This document shows, piece after piece, positions 52,601 through 62,339 of a stretch of 64,000 bases of DNA. The notes below the pieces were generated by a model, which made no database searches, was not told the DNA's origin, and saw only the letters and a list, made by a program, of their open reading frames with translations. Source of the DNA: Alternaria dauci (lineage: Eukaryota > Ascomycota > Dothideomycetes > Pleosporales > Pleosporaceae); contig NC_091276.1 of the NCBI RefSeq assembly GCF_042100115.1, forward strand, positions 2,480,001 to 2,544,000, given 5' to 3'. Numbering within the stretch: the stretch's first letter is position 1; each line of letters begins with the position of its first letter. A program made the translations under genes and the position numbers.

Positions 52601-54776
52601 TCATGCCGAGAAGCTGGCGGTCCAGCGCGATCCGAGCATAGGCCCATGTGTTCAGTATCTCATGAAGACACCGCCCAAGACCAAGCTGGATGCGGAAATG
52701 CAGTTTGCTTACCTTGCTTCTCGTGGATCTGAGCTCGATCAGTATAAAGGGCTCATACAAAACCTTGCGACTTCCAACATCGTACCAATTTTCAGGAAGT
52801 ACTATCTGGATCCTTCCTGCAGTGGTTTTGAGGATAGATCGAAGAATCAAACTGGCAAAACCGAGATGCGCATTCATCATTACGATCCCCCCGAGCATGT
52901 CTTTGTTGGCCGTGATCAAGAGTATCGTGGTATCCTTGATTATGTTCACTATGGTGCTGAAGCCACAGTCTTCCTACTCAAGGTTGGCGCGAAGCACGAG
53001 CCTACCACACATGATCTTGCATATCTCCTCGCCAAGAACCCTGCTCGCTTCCTCAATACCATTGGTCAGGAGAAGTATCTCGATCTGCTTAGAAAGCTGG
53101 CCGAACATGCGGCAAATCTGTGGAAGGACAAGGATCTGGTCAAAGCCCTTGTGGCTTCAAGGCTACTTCTTGGCTACCGTGACATCAAAGAAGACACCAA
53201 GAAGGTCGCCGATGCTGGTGATGAAGAGATGGACGACCTTGACGAGGACAATGTCCATCGTGAATGGTCTCTCAACAAAGCCGGCGAGATCGTGATCATC
53301 GATAACGTCAATTACATGACGAGATTCCGCGACTTTATCATTGCAGCCCCGCAAGAAGAACTCCTCGAGGAATTCTACGCTCGCTTCGGCGTTCAGAAGG
53401 TCTCGGAGCTAGTCAAGACCGACCAGCGCATCGGCACAGTGGCACGCGACCAGTCGCCTGCCCAGGATCTTCGAAGAGACATCCTGGAGCGCGTGCGCCT
53501 GTTCCTCCACGAGTACGAGCGCGATGCTTCATCAAAGGCTATTAGACATGACGCTAAGTGGCTGGGTTCCAATCTGACAGTCCAATGTGTGTCGGATATC
53601 TCTATTCGCTACTCACTGGCAGAACGCAACGTCGCGACATCTTCACGCAAATCCGCTGTGATCATTAAGGTACGTGGTACGGGATATGTGCTGAGTATCA
53701 CACCGAAATACGATCTCTACGAGGTGTCCAGCGAACTAGTCAGGCTGCTGGTGTCGCGGCCGAAGCGCAACGACGCGATCGCGCTCGAGCGTATCTTGAC
53801 CGAGCCTCTGCGCCGACTGCAGCAAAAGGGCATCAATGTAGAGCGTATCCTACGGAGGAAAGAGCACGAGGCACGCATCGCCAAACAGGCCGAACAAGAA
53901 CGCGAAGAAGAAGAGCAGCAGCGAGCCGCCGAACAAGCCAAGGCTGGTCATGTAAAGTCCGAGGATAGAGAGAACGTGCCACCCGAGACGCCAGAGAAGG
54001 CCAAAGACATGCCTGGTGCGTTTGGTAGTCCAGATACTGGCATGGAGATTGCCAACCGCGGCCGTCAACCGGAGGAGGATCAGGGTCTCATCAACAACTG
54101 GGCGAAGAAGCTTGGATTCAAGAATACTCCAAGCGCACCACGTGAAGGCACGCGTGGCACAGATGGCCCTCAGATCAGCCGCGACATCCAAGCTACGAAA
54201 TCGAACATCCAGAATGCTATCAAGGAATGCCGACCTGCTGGTATGGAGAACATCAACACGAAGCACCACCAAGACCCGACGGAGCTTGACCGAGGAGGGT
54301 ACTGTAATGGCGAACAATGGGAGAACCTGCACAAGGCCTTTTCTGTGCCCTTCTCAGGTCGACATGTCGATATCTACTACGGTCGCGAGGAGACTGCGCC
54401 GCTCACCGATTTGCAGTCTCACCTGCAAGCATTCCTGCCGCTCATCTTCGGCCTCACCTCGATCTTTAGCGTCAACCCGGCTGCGGTGAACATATTCCTC
54501 GACAAGAAGTCGAATACAGTGGCCTTCAATATGAATGGCAGTCTGTTTTTCAATCTGGCTTGGTTCATCGCTTTACATAGCGATGGATGTCAGACCAAGG
54601 AAGGGAAGCTGCGGGCGTTGGACAGTTGGTTTTGCACGTACTGCCACGAGCTCGCACATAATCTCGTGGCCGACCACAATGCGCGCCATAGTTGGTACCA
54701 ACAGCAGATCATCATCGAGTACAGTCAGCAGTATCGCGCTGCATTGCCGAACTTTACACAGGGTCTTTTGATATAG
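49614..54776 (+). CDS. Sacsin-type HATPase protein (DUF3684) with C-terminal zincin-like motif
   Basis: A single exon of 1720 residues. The N-terminal 250 residues are an Hsp90-type (GHKL) ATPase module as in sacsin: LRELIQNAADAKADQVIIKF (N box, about 45), LVVSNNGQPF and GAFGVGFYSVFADCDEPFVV (G1 region, about 125). The long middle fits the fungal DUF3684 family and has no other fold I can name. A charged coiled coil follows (EHEARIAKQAEQEREEEEQQ, about 1420). The last 170 residues form a separate region with HELAHNLVADH at residues 1678-1688: histidines at +0, +4 and +10 with a glutamate after the first, the spacing of metzincin proteases (the usual glycine is valine). Chaperone-like activity is inferred from sacsin; peptidase activity is untested. 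Confidence 0.85.
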   Translation: MAAIDFARLRNQTMADGFDSEVTVNTRALIDKVLARYSSEHTTLRELIQNAADAKADQVIIKFETDPSLTVPTPQAAEDPVLLKHIIQHHTLKRLVVSNNGQPFTTADWSRLKSIADGNPDETKIGAFGVGFYSVFADCDEPFVVSGDRTMAFYWKGNMLSTKAAPVPPEHDTRDTIFMLEYRQANPASPSYNPSKLPNLPTLCQFLATSLTFVGLQSIELHVDDYVVASFNKKISPPEAIRVPNGLKTETEGGLMRVTDVTQQHSQIDAAWMNVIATAQLPPKKAADLVQQEVRNAGTSLRSFFSKFASAPPPPTKSVKPVPEKTISSEEIAGDSTGTIFLKVCTVVAATKVSQTFTREIERATKKSPPKTIKIALLTCPYQDPSTTLATGSGSSAALADKIFAEVLPTKSGRIFIGFPTAQTTGYLAHISAPSLIPTVERENVDMNARYISTWNIELLRVAGLACRITYAAELAALQTQFGKESMETLIAKTAYVFKQYTSKSSHPSTALGDKIDEAFWNCSKDQSIDILSTKGFLPSKRVRMPAETLSFLNEVPMVPQELANGAVDFMLNLHNRGFITELTMQDIRQGLESRALNEDELSEFLKWCGAKLESGEIDVPGSRSLFENTVANIDVQPEKNSGRILALGDISTFVNPARIGAHLPLPPDTIPFTFTRGMSMKQLQLFGWVELSMVRWLRHMTTRPQLDDFTKDENLALSVLTLTSKCWEQLDGTSKETVVKILTPHTILPTKMGMRRPAESYFPTVKLFDDLPTVTPFPGSKEKFLLALGVRKTIDLPMVFDRMRSRDAQQAEKSEKPTWNHVDLIRYFASVINEIPAKDLNRLQQTAFLPGNGALVKPGEQFKASDLYAPDPAIVALGLTQINLPFEFKPTTREGVLLLRLGLRQWPDSITIANVLHRAGQAKDLQLYTRAMEYFLTNYYKNNYAAEHQKFAALTLPILPTEQAPFPALVGPFQCYTNEHAACLGFPILRSDLRSHAEKLAVQRDPSIGPCVQYLMKTPPKTKLDAEMQFAYLASRGSELDQYKGLIQNLATSNIVPIFRKYYLDPSCSGFEDRSKNQTGKTEMRIHHYDPPEHVFVGRDQEYRGILDYVHYGAEATVFLLKVGAKHEPTTHDLAYLLAKNPARFLNTIGQEKYLDLLRKLAEHAANLWKDKDLVKALVASRLLLGYRDIKEDTKKVADAGDEEMDDLDEDNVHREWSLNKAGEIVIIDNVNYMTRFRDFIIAAPQEELLEEFYARFGVQKVSELVKTDQRIGTVARDQSPAQDLRRDILERVRLFLHEYERDASSKAIRHDAKWLGSNLTVQCVSDISIRYSLAERNVATSSRKSAVIIKVRGTGYVLSITPKYDLYEVSSELVRLLVSRPKRNDAIALERILTEPLRRLQQKGINVERILRRKEHEARIAKQAEQEREEEEQQRAAEQAKAGHVKSEDRENVPPETPEKAKDMPGAFGSPDTGMEIANRGRQPEEDQGLINNWAKKLGFKNTPSAPREGTRGTDGPQISRDIQATKSNIQNAIKECRPAGMENINTKHHQDPTELDRGGYCNGEQWENLHKAFSVPFSGRHVDIYYGREETAPLTDLQSHLQAFLPLIFGLTSIFSVNPAAVNIFLDKKSNTVAFNMNGSLFFNLAWFIALHSDGCQTKEGKLRALDSWFCTYCHELAHNLVADHNARHSWYQQQIIIEYSQQYRAALPNFTQGLLI

Positions 54777-55297
54777 ACGGGTTTTTTAGGTTGTCATATG
54801 GGTAGACTGATAGACATGGACATCTTAGCAGCGTTTTATTATCATTATCCGTAGAGTATATGTTCTATTCATTGTCATCTGGCTGTATGTCAAATCGTGT
54901 CTCTGTTTATCTTCTACGTTCATTACATCGCCACGCCTCAAATTTGATATTTGCGTTTACTCGAATCTCACTGCAAGCGGATGCTTCGATCTCGACGGCT
55001 TAGGCTCCACTCTCTTAATGTAGACCGCTCAATCTCACTCTCTTACCCAAACCTTGCTTTCAGTTATAACGCCTCACAAACGCAGGTGAGTACGTCTCCA
55101 CACCGTTAGCGTACCTTCACCGCAGCGTAGTGGGACATATAAACCACTCCCCTACTGACTCTCTTCTTCTTCCACCCTCTACACTCTACTCACCTTTCCT
55201 CCTTGCTTTTCAACATAAACTCGAAAGTTGCGACCACAGGTAACCCGCAAAACACCCACTTGCCCCAACGATCTGACGCTGACTTGCACACAGCAAA
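54777..55297 (+). promoter_or_regulatory. Promoter and leader of the secreted-protein gene
   Basis: 521 bp between two plus-strand genes. A TATA box (TATAAA) lies at 55138-55143, followed by CCCCTACTG and a long CT-rich stretch, the usual layout of a strong fungal core promoter. A 5'-UTR intron is likely at 55240-55293 (CACAG, then gtaacc to cacacag), ending four bases before the CAAAATG start context. The first part should hold the 3' end of the DUF3684 gene. Confidence 0.6.
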
Positions 55298-56017
55298 ATG
55301 AAGCTCACCACTTTCTCCACGATCGCCCTCGGCCTCGCCAGCCTCACCGTCGGCCAGTTCGTCACCACAATCACTTCCGTCTACTGCATCAACCCAAAGT
55401 ACTGCAGCACCCGCACATACGTCCAGTCCATCGGCGCCGCTACCCCCACCGTCGTAGCTCCTCGCTGCGAGCCTGGAAAGTTCGGTCCGGGCTGCTTTCC
55501 AATCATCACCCATCCGCCAGGCAACGCTATCCACGCACGCCAGGCTGAACCTACCCCCGCCGCCATAGCCCCCCGTTGCGAGCCCGGCATGTTCGGCCCC
55601 GGATGTTTCCCCATCATCCATCCGCCCGCCAACGCTGTCGAGGCACGCGAGGACATGTCTACATCCTGTTTTCCAGGTCGCATCGGTCCCGACTGCCACA
55701 TGTGTATCCCCGGCAGGAACGAGCCTGGCTGCCCACCGTCACCTTGGCCTCCGGCTGATGTGGCTATCACGCCAGCTCCTGTTGAGTCTTACAATCCTCC
55801 TCCTAGTCCGGTTCCTACTGCGACTACTTCTCACTTTGGCTGTCCAGGGGGCAAGTGTGGTCCTGGTTGTCGGTGGGGCCATGAGTGCGATATGATGTTT
55901 GGACGGGGTGTTACCCAGGACCTTGGTGGAAGGAGTCAGAGGGGTGTGAAGAGGGAGGCTGAGGCTACTGCTGTGGCGGAGGCTGTACATAGTACGCTTC
56001 TTACGCTGAGGGCTTAG
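55298..56017 (+). CDS. Secreted cysteine/glycine/proline repeat protein with KR-EAEA site
   Basis: 239 residues in one coding exon. A clear signal peptide (MKLTTFSTIALGLASLTVG) is followed by four copies of a CxPG..GPxC unit. The first two are nearly identical (APRCEPGKFGPGCFPII and APRCEPGMFGPGCFPII); the later ones are diverged (SCFPGRIGPDC; CPGGKCGPGC). The two close units each end in a short spacer with Ala-Arg followed by an acidic or Gln residue (HARQAE, EAREDM). Near the C-terminus lies VKREAEATAVAEA, the dibasic plus Glu-Ala pattern cut by Kex2 and trimmed by Ste13 in alpha-factor. No known effector or pheromone family recognised. The signal peptide and repeats are seen; proteolytic maturation is inferred. 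Confidence 0.8.
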   Translation: MKLTTFSTIALGLASLTVGQFVTTITSVYCINPKYCSTRTYVQSIGAATPTVVAPRCEPGKFGPGCFPIITHPPGNAIHARQAEPTPAAIAPRCEPGMFGPGCFPIIHPPANAVEAREDMSTSCFPGRIGPDCHMCIPGRNEPGCPPSPWPPADVAITPAPVESYNPPPSPVPTATTSHFGCPGGKCGPGCRWGHECDMMFGRGVTQDLGGRSQRGVKREAEATAVAEAVHSTLLTLRA

Positions 56018-56216
56018 ATTGCTTTGGTATTGAGGTGAGAGACACGAAGGTGTCTGTACCTGCTCAAAAGTGATGATATGGCAGTATGTAGAGGCTTGGG
56101 AAGGCAATGCCTTGGGGTTGGGCTGGATTGATAGTCACTCGACACTTAAGACAAAATGATTCTTCCCATGGCCATCCCTTTTCGTTAATCGCACCCCACA
56201 CTTCCTCTCACGTATC

Positions 56217-57499
56217 TCAGATCCCAAACCCCTTAAGCGGATACTCCAAACTGCCAATCCTCTCCGGATACACCACACCCCCACTCCTCCTCACCTGATC
56301 CATAACCTCCATAAGCACCTCCGTCTCCTGCAGCCCACAAACCTCACTCTCCATCTTCCCATCCCTCACACACCTCGCACACTCATCCGCCTCCCAAAAC
56401 ATACCATGCCCACCCCCCGGTATCTCTCTAAACCTCTCCACAACGCCATACTCAAACTCCGCCGGCTTCCCTCTCTTCTCGTTGGCCGCGGGAATAAGCG
56501 TATACGCCCTCGGCCTCGGCGCATAATCGACCGTCAAATCGCCCAGCGTCCCCTGGATTCTGATCGCGTCGCCACTGCTATGTGCCGCATTCGGCGTCGT
56601 AGCGACCCTGATACTCGTTCCTGCTACGGCATGCGCACCCGTCCCTTTCCAATGCAATAACACTGTTGTTGTCTCGTCGACACCCGTATCCCCTTTGCTA
56701 ACCGCGGATACTACGACTGGTTTCTCTTTGTCGATGTGTTGCAGCTGGCAATAGTAACAAGCCATGAATACCCACGTCAGACTATATATCCCCAGATCCA
56801 ACAACGCGCCGCCCGCGAGCTCTGGATTGATCATGCGATGCTCTTTACCAAACTCGTTTTCCACATCGTTCCAGAAGCTAAAATCGGCATAGACACGAGT
56901 GATTGTGCCGAGCCGACCAGACTGGATAATGGAGCACACCTCCCTGCTCAAAGGAAAGAATCTCGTCCACACCGCTTCCATCATGAACCTCTTCTTTTCC
57001 TTTGCTAGTCGCCGCAGCTCCTTACATTGCTCTGCATTAACAGTGATGGGCTTTTCTATCAAAACATGTTTGCCCGCTTCCAGAACCAGGCGCGCGTGTT
57101 GGTAATGGTGCGAGTGCGGTGTAGCCACGTAAACAATATCCACATCCGGGTCCTGTACGAGGTCCTTGTAGGAGCCATACGCTTTCGCCGTGTTGGGCGG
57201 CACACCGACGTCTGAACAAAAGTCGTGGGCGCGTTGTGCGGAAGAGGAAGTCGCGGCTGCGACGACGGTGTGGCGGATGTCGTGTGCATTGCGGGTTTGG
57301 GGGTCGATGAGGAGGTCTTTTGTGAATGCTGGGTGTGGGTGTTAAAGAGATATGGGTTATGTGGGCAGGAAAGGGGGAAGTGTACTTGTTGCTATGCCTC
57401 CGCAGCCTAGTTGTTGGAATTAGCATGTTTGTTTCTGACGTTGGGATGGCATTGCGTACCCAAGATACCCCACCTTAAGGTAAACGGTTCAGAGCTCAT
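56217..57499 (-). CDS. Gfo/Idh/MocA oxidoreductase (dihydrodiol/xylose dehydrogenase-like)
   Basis: Three exons: 57499-57460, 57406-57386 (only 21 nt) and 57328-56217; introns 53 and 57 nt. The micro-exon is required to build the dinucleotide-binding loop: TLRWGILG-CGGIAT. 390 residues. The catalytic EKP motif is in GKHVLIEKPITVNAEQ, and the substrate-side block GGALLDLGIYSLTWVFM is typical of the dimeric dihydrodiol dehydrogenase / NADP-dependent D-xylose dehydrogenase group. It probably oxidises a sugar or sugar-like diol in the cytosol. The C-terminus is intact. Confidence 0.88.
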
Positions 57500-58156
57500 C
57501 TTGACACAAAGTATGTTATGGAAGGACGTTGAAATAAGAAAGAAAGACGGATGGGAAGAGACGAGCTGTATTCATATCATAATCGCTTCAACGACAAGCC
57601 GAGCCCACTCCATGTCTACGACGCCCTGGCTTATGTTGATGCTGCAGGAACATCTAGAACATCAGTGGTGGAGATGTCACATCCTCTCGATTGTCGTACC
57701 CCGCCTCGGCTGGGTAGACGTGAGGTAGGCCTGACGACGCGACTAGCGGAGAGACGGGATCCTATCCGCCCCATCCTTCGACCTCAAAGGGATTGCTTCG
57801 CTGTACATGATCGCGATCGCGTGCAAGGTAATCCCGGCCCAAGTTAAACGACGGGTGAATTTGGGGTATATACATTATCGCTGCTCAGAAGAGATTTCAC
57901 CCGCCGAGTCTCATGCACAAAAAGGCATCTTGTGCACCTCACCAAATGCTCGCGTGTAACAAACATGGCAATCCCGCATGAAGCCCCTCCAGAGAATCGT
58001 TTTTCTGCTCCACGAACCGCAAACACAGTGCTCGTATGTAAGCCTATAGCTTAATACGACGCTTGTCCTCCTACATGGTATCGCCCTTCTTTTACGGGTC
58101 GCGAAGCAACCCAAGACGCACCACTAGCCTGGTTGCTACCATTCTGGAGATGGCGT
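57500..58156. other. Intergenic, no gene seen
   Basis: 657 bp: upstream region of the oxidoreductase and downstream region of the carrier, both minus strand. A 98-codon plus-strand frame shows no known motif. Confidence 0.5.
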
Positions 58157-59314
58157 CTAGGCACGGCGCATGGCAAGCTTCTTGCGCGCCTGGACGGTGT
58201 AGGCGTACAGCGCATCCTTGAAGGCGAAGAGGAAGGCGGCGGTAATGACACTCTGGGTGACCTTTGGTCCGATACCTATCAGCAGTTAGCACATGCCTTC
58301 TCCAACGCAGAAAATGCTGCCATACCTCCATACAAGCCAGTGTAGCCCTCCTCCCTGATGATGCGCCTGAAGGTGGTCAACATGTCCTCCCTGGGTCCGT
58401 CCCTACCGGCAACGTGCATCCGGCTCTTGACAGTAATGTACGGGTATGTGATGCTCGTGGCCAACAGCTTGCCCAGCGCGCCCAGGTAAAAGGCATCCGT
58501 TGGTGTAACGCGCCTCCTCTTCTCTAGCATCTGCTTGAGCTGCTCGAAGACGGTATATTGGAGGATGGGGTTGATGACCAAGACCAAGGCAGGCATGACA
58601 CCGGCGAACAGGCGTGAGAAGCCCTCATCACGCACAAGAGCGAAGAGTGTGCCGAGCGTCGAGGGGGCCTTCTGCGGGGCAGGCGCGCCCGGGAGCGACT
58701 CGTCCCAAGCGTCCGACTTGCGCGTCGTCATGCGCGTGTTTACCACCCAGATGGGGTTGGTCATGAGGACCGTGGCGCTGCCAGCGAGGGCGCCCGCCAT
58801 CATGGACTCGACGGTGGTGAGCTTCGACGAGGCGCGGCCGGCCTTGAGCGCGGCCTTTTCGAAGAAGGAGCGGGTCCATTCGTACCCTGGCTGCTGTCAG
58901 TGCCCATTGTACTGTGCCGTGTGCCGTGTACCGAGTGTGGGAGTCGTACAGTAGTAGTAGACAAAGTTTGTGACGCTGATGCCGAAGAGGGCCGAGTCGA
59001 GGCCGGCGTAGAGGCCGGCGACGCCCTCGCGCTTGACGATGCGGCGCGCAGCATTGAGCGTCGACAACTGCGCGCGCTTGGATTCGACCTGGGCGCGGGT
59101 AGAGAGGGTGATGAGCGGGTAGCTGGGGAGTGTGTTAGCAGCCCGCATTCAATCGTCGTCATGGCGCATACGTCAGGGCCATGGATAGCAGTCCTCCGCC
59201 AGCGCCCGCCAGCGCATGCGCAACATTGTCGCTCTGCTGAGCCGCCGTGCTCTGGGGCACCGACGAAGTCGACTCGATGAGCCTTTCCTGTGCCTTTTCC
59301 TGTGTTTGGGACAT
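58157..59314 (-). CDS. ANT1: Peroxisomal adenine nucleotide carrier (Ant1/PMP34-like)
   Basis: Four exons: 59314-59172, 59122-58950, 58886-58326 and 58275-58157, with introns of 49, 63 and 50 nt. 331 residues. It is a mitochondrial-carrier-fold protein with three repeats, each with a P..R signature: YPLITLSTRAQ, NPIWVVNTRM and YPYITVKSRM. The WVVNTR form and the AGAGGGLLSMALTYPL start are typical of the peroxisomal branch (yeast Ant1, human SLC25A17), which exchanges ATP for AMP to feed acyl-CoA synthetases inside peroxisomes. A C-terminal ARKKLAMRRA is basic. Targeting is inferred from the family. Confidence 0.9.
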
Positions 59315-59697
59315 GGTGAATATAGTGAACGTCGCTAGTAGAGGCAGGAGCCGTCGCTATCAGAGGCGGAACGTCGTGATCAGAGGCAGCAGCAGCCGTG
59401 GAGCCGGTAGTAGTGGAAAAGGAGTGGACGGGAAAGGATCGAACGGACGGTGCAAAGATTACTATCAAAAGGGAAGCGTCTTCCACGGCGCCTGTGATGC
59501 CATATGTCTCCGCATTTGAGCTGCGGCTCCGGCTGACCAAGCGTTTCCGGGGTACAACCGAGGCAACAACTTCCCTGAGCTAGCCGCATCCGGAAATCCT
59601 CACCAGACTCCAGCATGTGCAATCTCTAAACTTCATGTGGTATACAACAAACGTGACAACGCACAATGCTTCTGATTGGACCTTGCTACTTTGATAT
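59315..59697. other. Intergenic, no gene seen
   Basis: 383 bp: promoter side of the carrier gene and 3' side of the NCS1 permease gene. Confidence 0.5.
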
Positions 59698-61350
59698 TCA
59701 TCGCCCACATATCCTCCTCTCTACGACTCGGAATGGCACGTAGAGTGCCGCCGACAGCACCACTGCTACCTCCAACCCGATGTCGCCCGTAGTTTCCGCA
59801 ATGGGCCCTGTCCACCAGATCTGTCCCATACACGGGATGACGAGGGCAAAGGAAAGCAGAAACGCGCCCATTGCCGCGACGCCGGGCGGAAGCTTACTCG
59901 GCTCGTCCCACGCCTCGTCATCCTCGGTATAAGCCACAAGGCTGCTCCCCCGGAACAGCACGTGTTCAGTCAACGCGATGCCGATGAACGCAGCACTCCA
60001 GTACCCTATCACGCCGATAAAGTTCTCCAGGTTGAGGAAGAAGCTCTTCGATGCCTCGACAGCCACGCCAATCACGATGCCGGTGATGACGATGCTGAAG
60101 AAGATGCGCGGGATGCGGAAGAGCCAGGGAAGCAGCATCTGCAGGTTCAGTGTTACGCTGTACATTGTGGCCGACAGGTTGCCCAACATGCTGAACGCCA
60201 GCACGACGGCGACGAAGCGACCAAATCCGCCGGCAGGGTGAAGCATGGCTGCTAGGACACCGCTCGCTGCGTTGACATCGTAGCCAGCCTGCCATGACGC
60301 CATGTTTGGTGTGGCGCCGCCCATGGCTGCACCCAGTGTCATCAAGAGGATGGTTGGGAGAGCGAGCCCGGTGTAGGTGTAGAGTGCGATCCGGAGCGGA
60401 GGAGCTTTGGGATGCATGTATGTCGAAAAATCACTCGCAAGTGCAGCCCATGGGAGCATGAAGCTTGCCACTAGACCACCGAATGAGAGAACCTGCGATG
60501 CTGTAGCAGCAGGGGCCGGGACCTGGTGGCCTAGACTCATACCCCCACATCCTGCAGCAATAACGAGTGCCGCCAATGCTGGGATCCACGCCCACCGTTC
60601 GTAGTGATGCAGGACTCCGAAACCGCAAAAGGATATGACCAGCGACAAGAGGGCGATGATGACGATACCAACCGTTGCGTTGATGGTCGTTCCATCTTGC
60701 ACAGCCGACAGTGCCATACCACCAATGACACTATCGACAACGCAGAATCCCGTCAGAGTAGCAAGATTGAGCAGTATCAGTAAAGAAACAAAGTACTTCC
60801 CAAAGGAAAACCTCGCCTGAACCAGCTGTCGCATACCCGTCTTTGGTCCCCACGTACACATGTATGCCACCGGCACAGTACTTGCAAGCGTGAAGAAAAG
60901 AATAACCAGGGCCGCATCCCGGAGACTCAAAGCAAACGACATGGTGCCCACCATACCAAAAGTCACACTGCATACCCGTTAGCTGACATGTCCGGAACAG
61001 CATCTCGAGCCGACCACTCACGGCAGGGGATTGCAACTCATGCAGAACCAAAGCGTGAAGATCTTTGAATACTGCGTCTCTAGACGTTCCTCGTACGGCA
61101 CAGGCGTACACCCTCGTAGCTCAACATCTCCTTTCTTTTCCAGAAAACTCAGCACCCCTCTCCACCCTCGCACTCTGTCTTGCTTGCCCACCACCGTGAT
61201 ATCGTCGCAGCTCGGGGTCTCCACTCTTCCTCCTCCTGCTGCTGCTACCGTTCCCACTTCCCCGACCGAGAGATTGGGCCGCTTAATGTCTTCCTGCGGA
61301 GCAACCCTGCTGCTACTTGCGCCCCTTGCGTCGTCGGGCATGTCTGCCAT
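59698..61350 (-). CDS. NCS1 purine-cytosine permease (Fcy2-like)
   Basis: Two exons, 61350-61022 and 60967-59698 (54-nt intron, gtgagt to tgcag), giving 532 residues from MADMPDDARGASSS. The N-terminal 90 residues are hydrophilic and end with RLETQYSKIFTLWFCMSCNP, the typical lead into helix 1 of fungal NCS1 permeases. Then follow VTFGMVGTMSFALSLRDAAL, VPVAYMCTWGPKTGMRQLV, GFCVVDSVIGG, PWAALASDFSTYMHP and ENFIGVIGYWSAAFIGI. About 12 membrane segments. Members import cytosine, adenine, guanine, hypoxanthine or B6 vitamers with protons. Head to head with the MFS gene at a distance of about 990 bp. Confidence 0.88.
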
Positions 61351-62339
61351 CTCTTTTCCGTGGGCTGGGTTGGGTTCCTTGGCTCGTGAACGTTTTCGCC
61401 GCTCCACCCCGAGATATTGTGCGCGCGTACTGTAAGGTTTCGTCACAAGCCCTTTTTCGCAACCAACTATCGACACAACTTCCCGAGATAATGGTACAGG
61501 GCCGTTGTGATGCCCCACCGAGCTGATCCAGCTACGTCCAGGTATGGCTTGCAGTGCGAAAAAATAATTTTGGAACGGCGTTTGTCCAAGCTGAGCGGGC
61601 GTGTATGTGATAACGAATCTAGTTCCCCGGTGTGCGGCGTCTTTTCCTGGAACTGAAGAAAATCCGATTCTATATAACCTGAATCATTTGCTCCACCCAC
61701 AGCATCGTAGTTATGACTCCATCACAAGTGGCGTTTGGATTGTGTTATCGTGAGAAATTTTTGAACCCTCTTTTTTTTTCTTTCCTAAACCCTTTGGTTG
61801 TGTGGTAACCGGCGTAGGTTGCCCGCGCTGGGCTTAGGCGCGCACCCGTCAGTCGGCACCAAACGTAAAACTGACGGGGCGGCTCAGGACGATCTCGCCC
61901 ACCTCGCCGCCAGCTAAGCCGACAGCCGTCTTGTTAGCCGTCAAAATAACCGCGACTGACACCGGTAGCGTTGTCCCACAGTGCCCCCAGGACCAGACTC
62001 CGACATGACGGATGTGGGCGTGTGTGTGTGTGGTGTGGCCATACCTGGTTTTCTCGGCTGCATGCTCGCTGCGCAGTGGCCTGATGATTGTAGACGCGCT
62101 TGCCGACTTCTCGCCGGTCTGCACCGGTGCATCTCCATCATGTTGCCCGGAATGGGTGGGCAGCGGCCAACCACACAGCGTGCGGTGCTTGATACTCCGA
62201 CGGTCATTGTAGCGGCTTCGGGAAGAGCAGACTTGTTTATCATGGACCTTGGGCGCTGCGGCGTAGCCTTGCATGAGGCTGTCGCTCTTCGCTCTCTTCC
62301 ATCGCGTCAATTGTCTATTTGGAATCCAAGGCTCTGGTC
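61351..62339. other. Divergent intergenic region NCS1 / DHA1 transporter
   Basis: 989 bp between two divergent transporter starts. Overlapping frames of 134-153 codons on both strands show no known family and look like chance. A T-rich run lies near 61770-61790. Confidence 0.5.
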
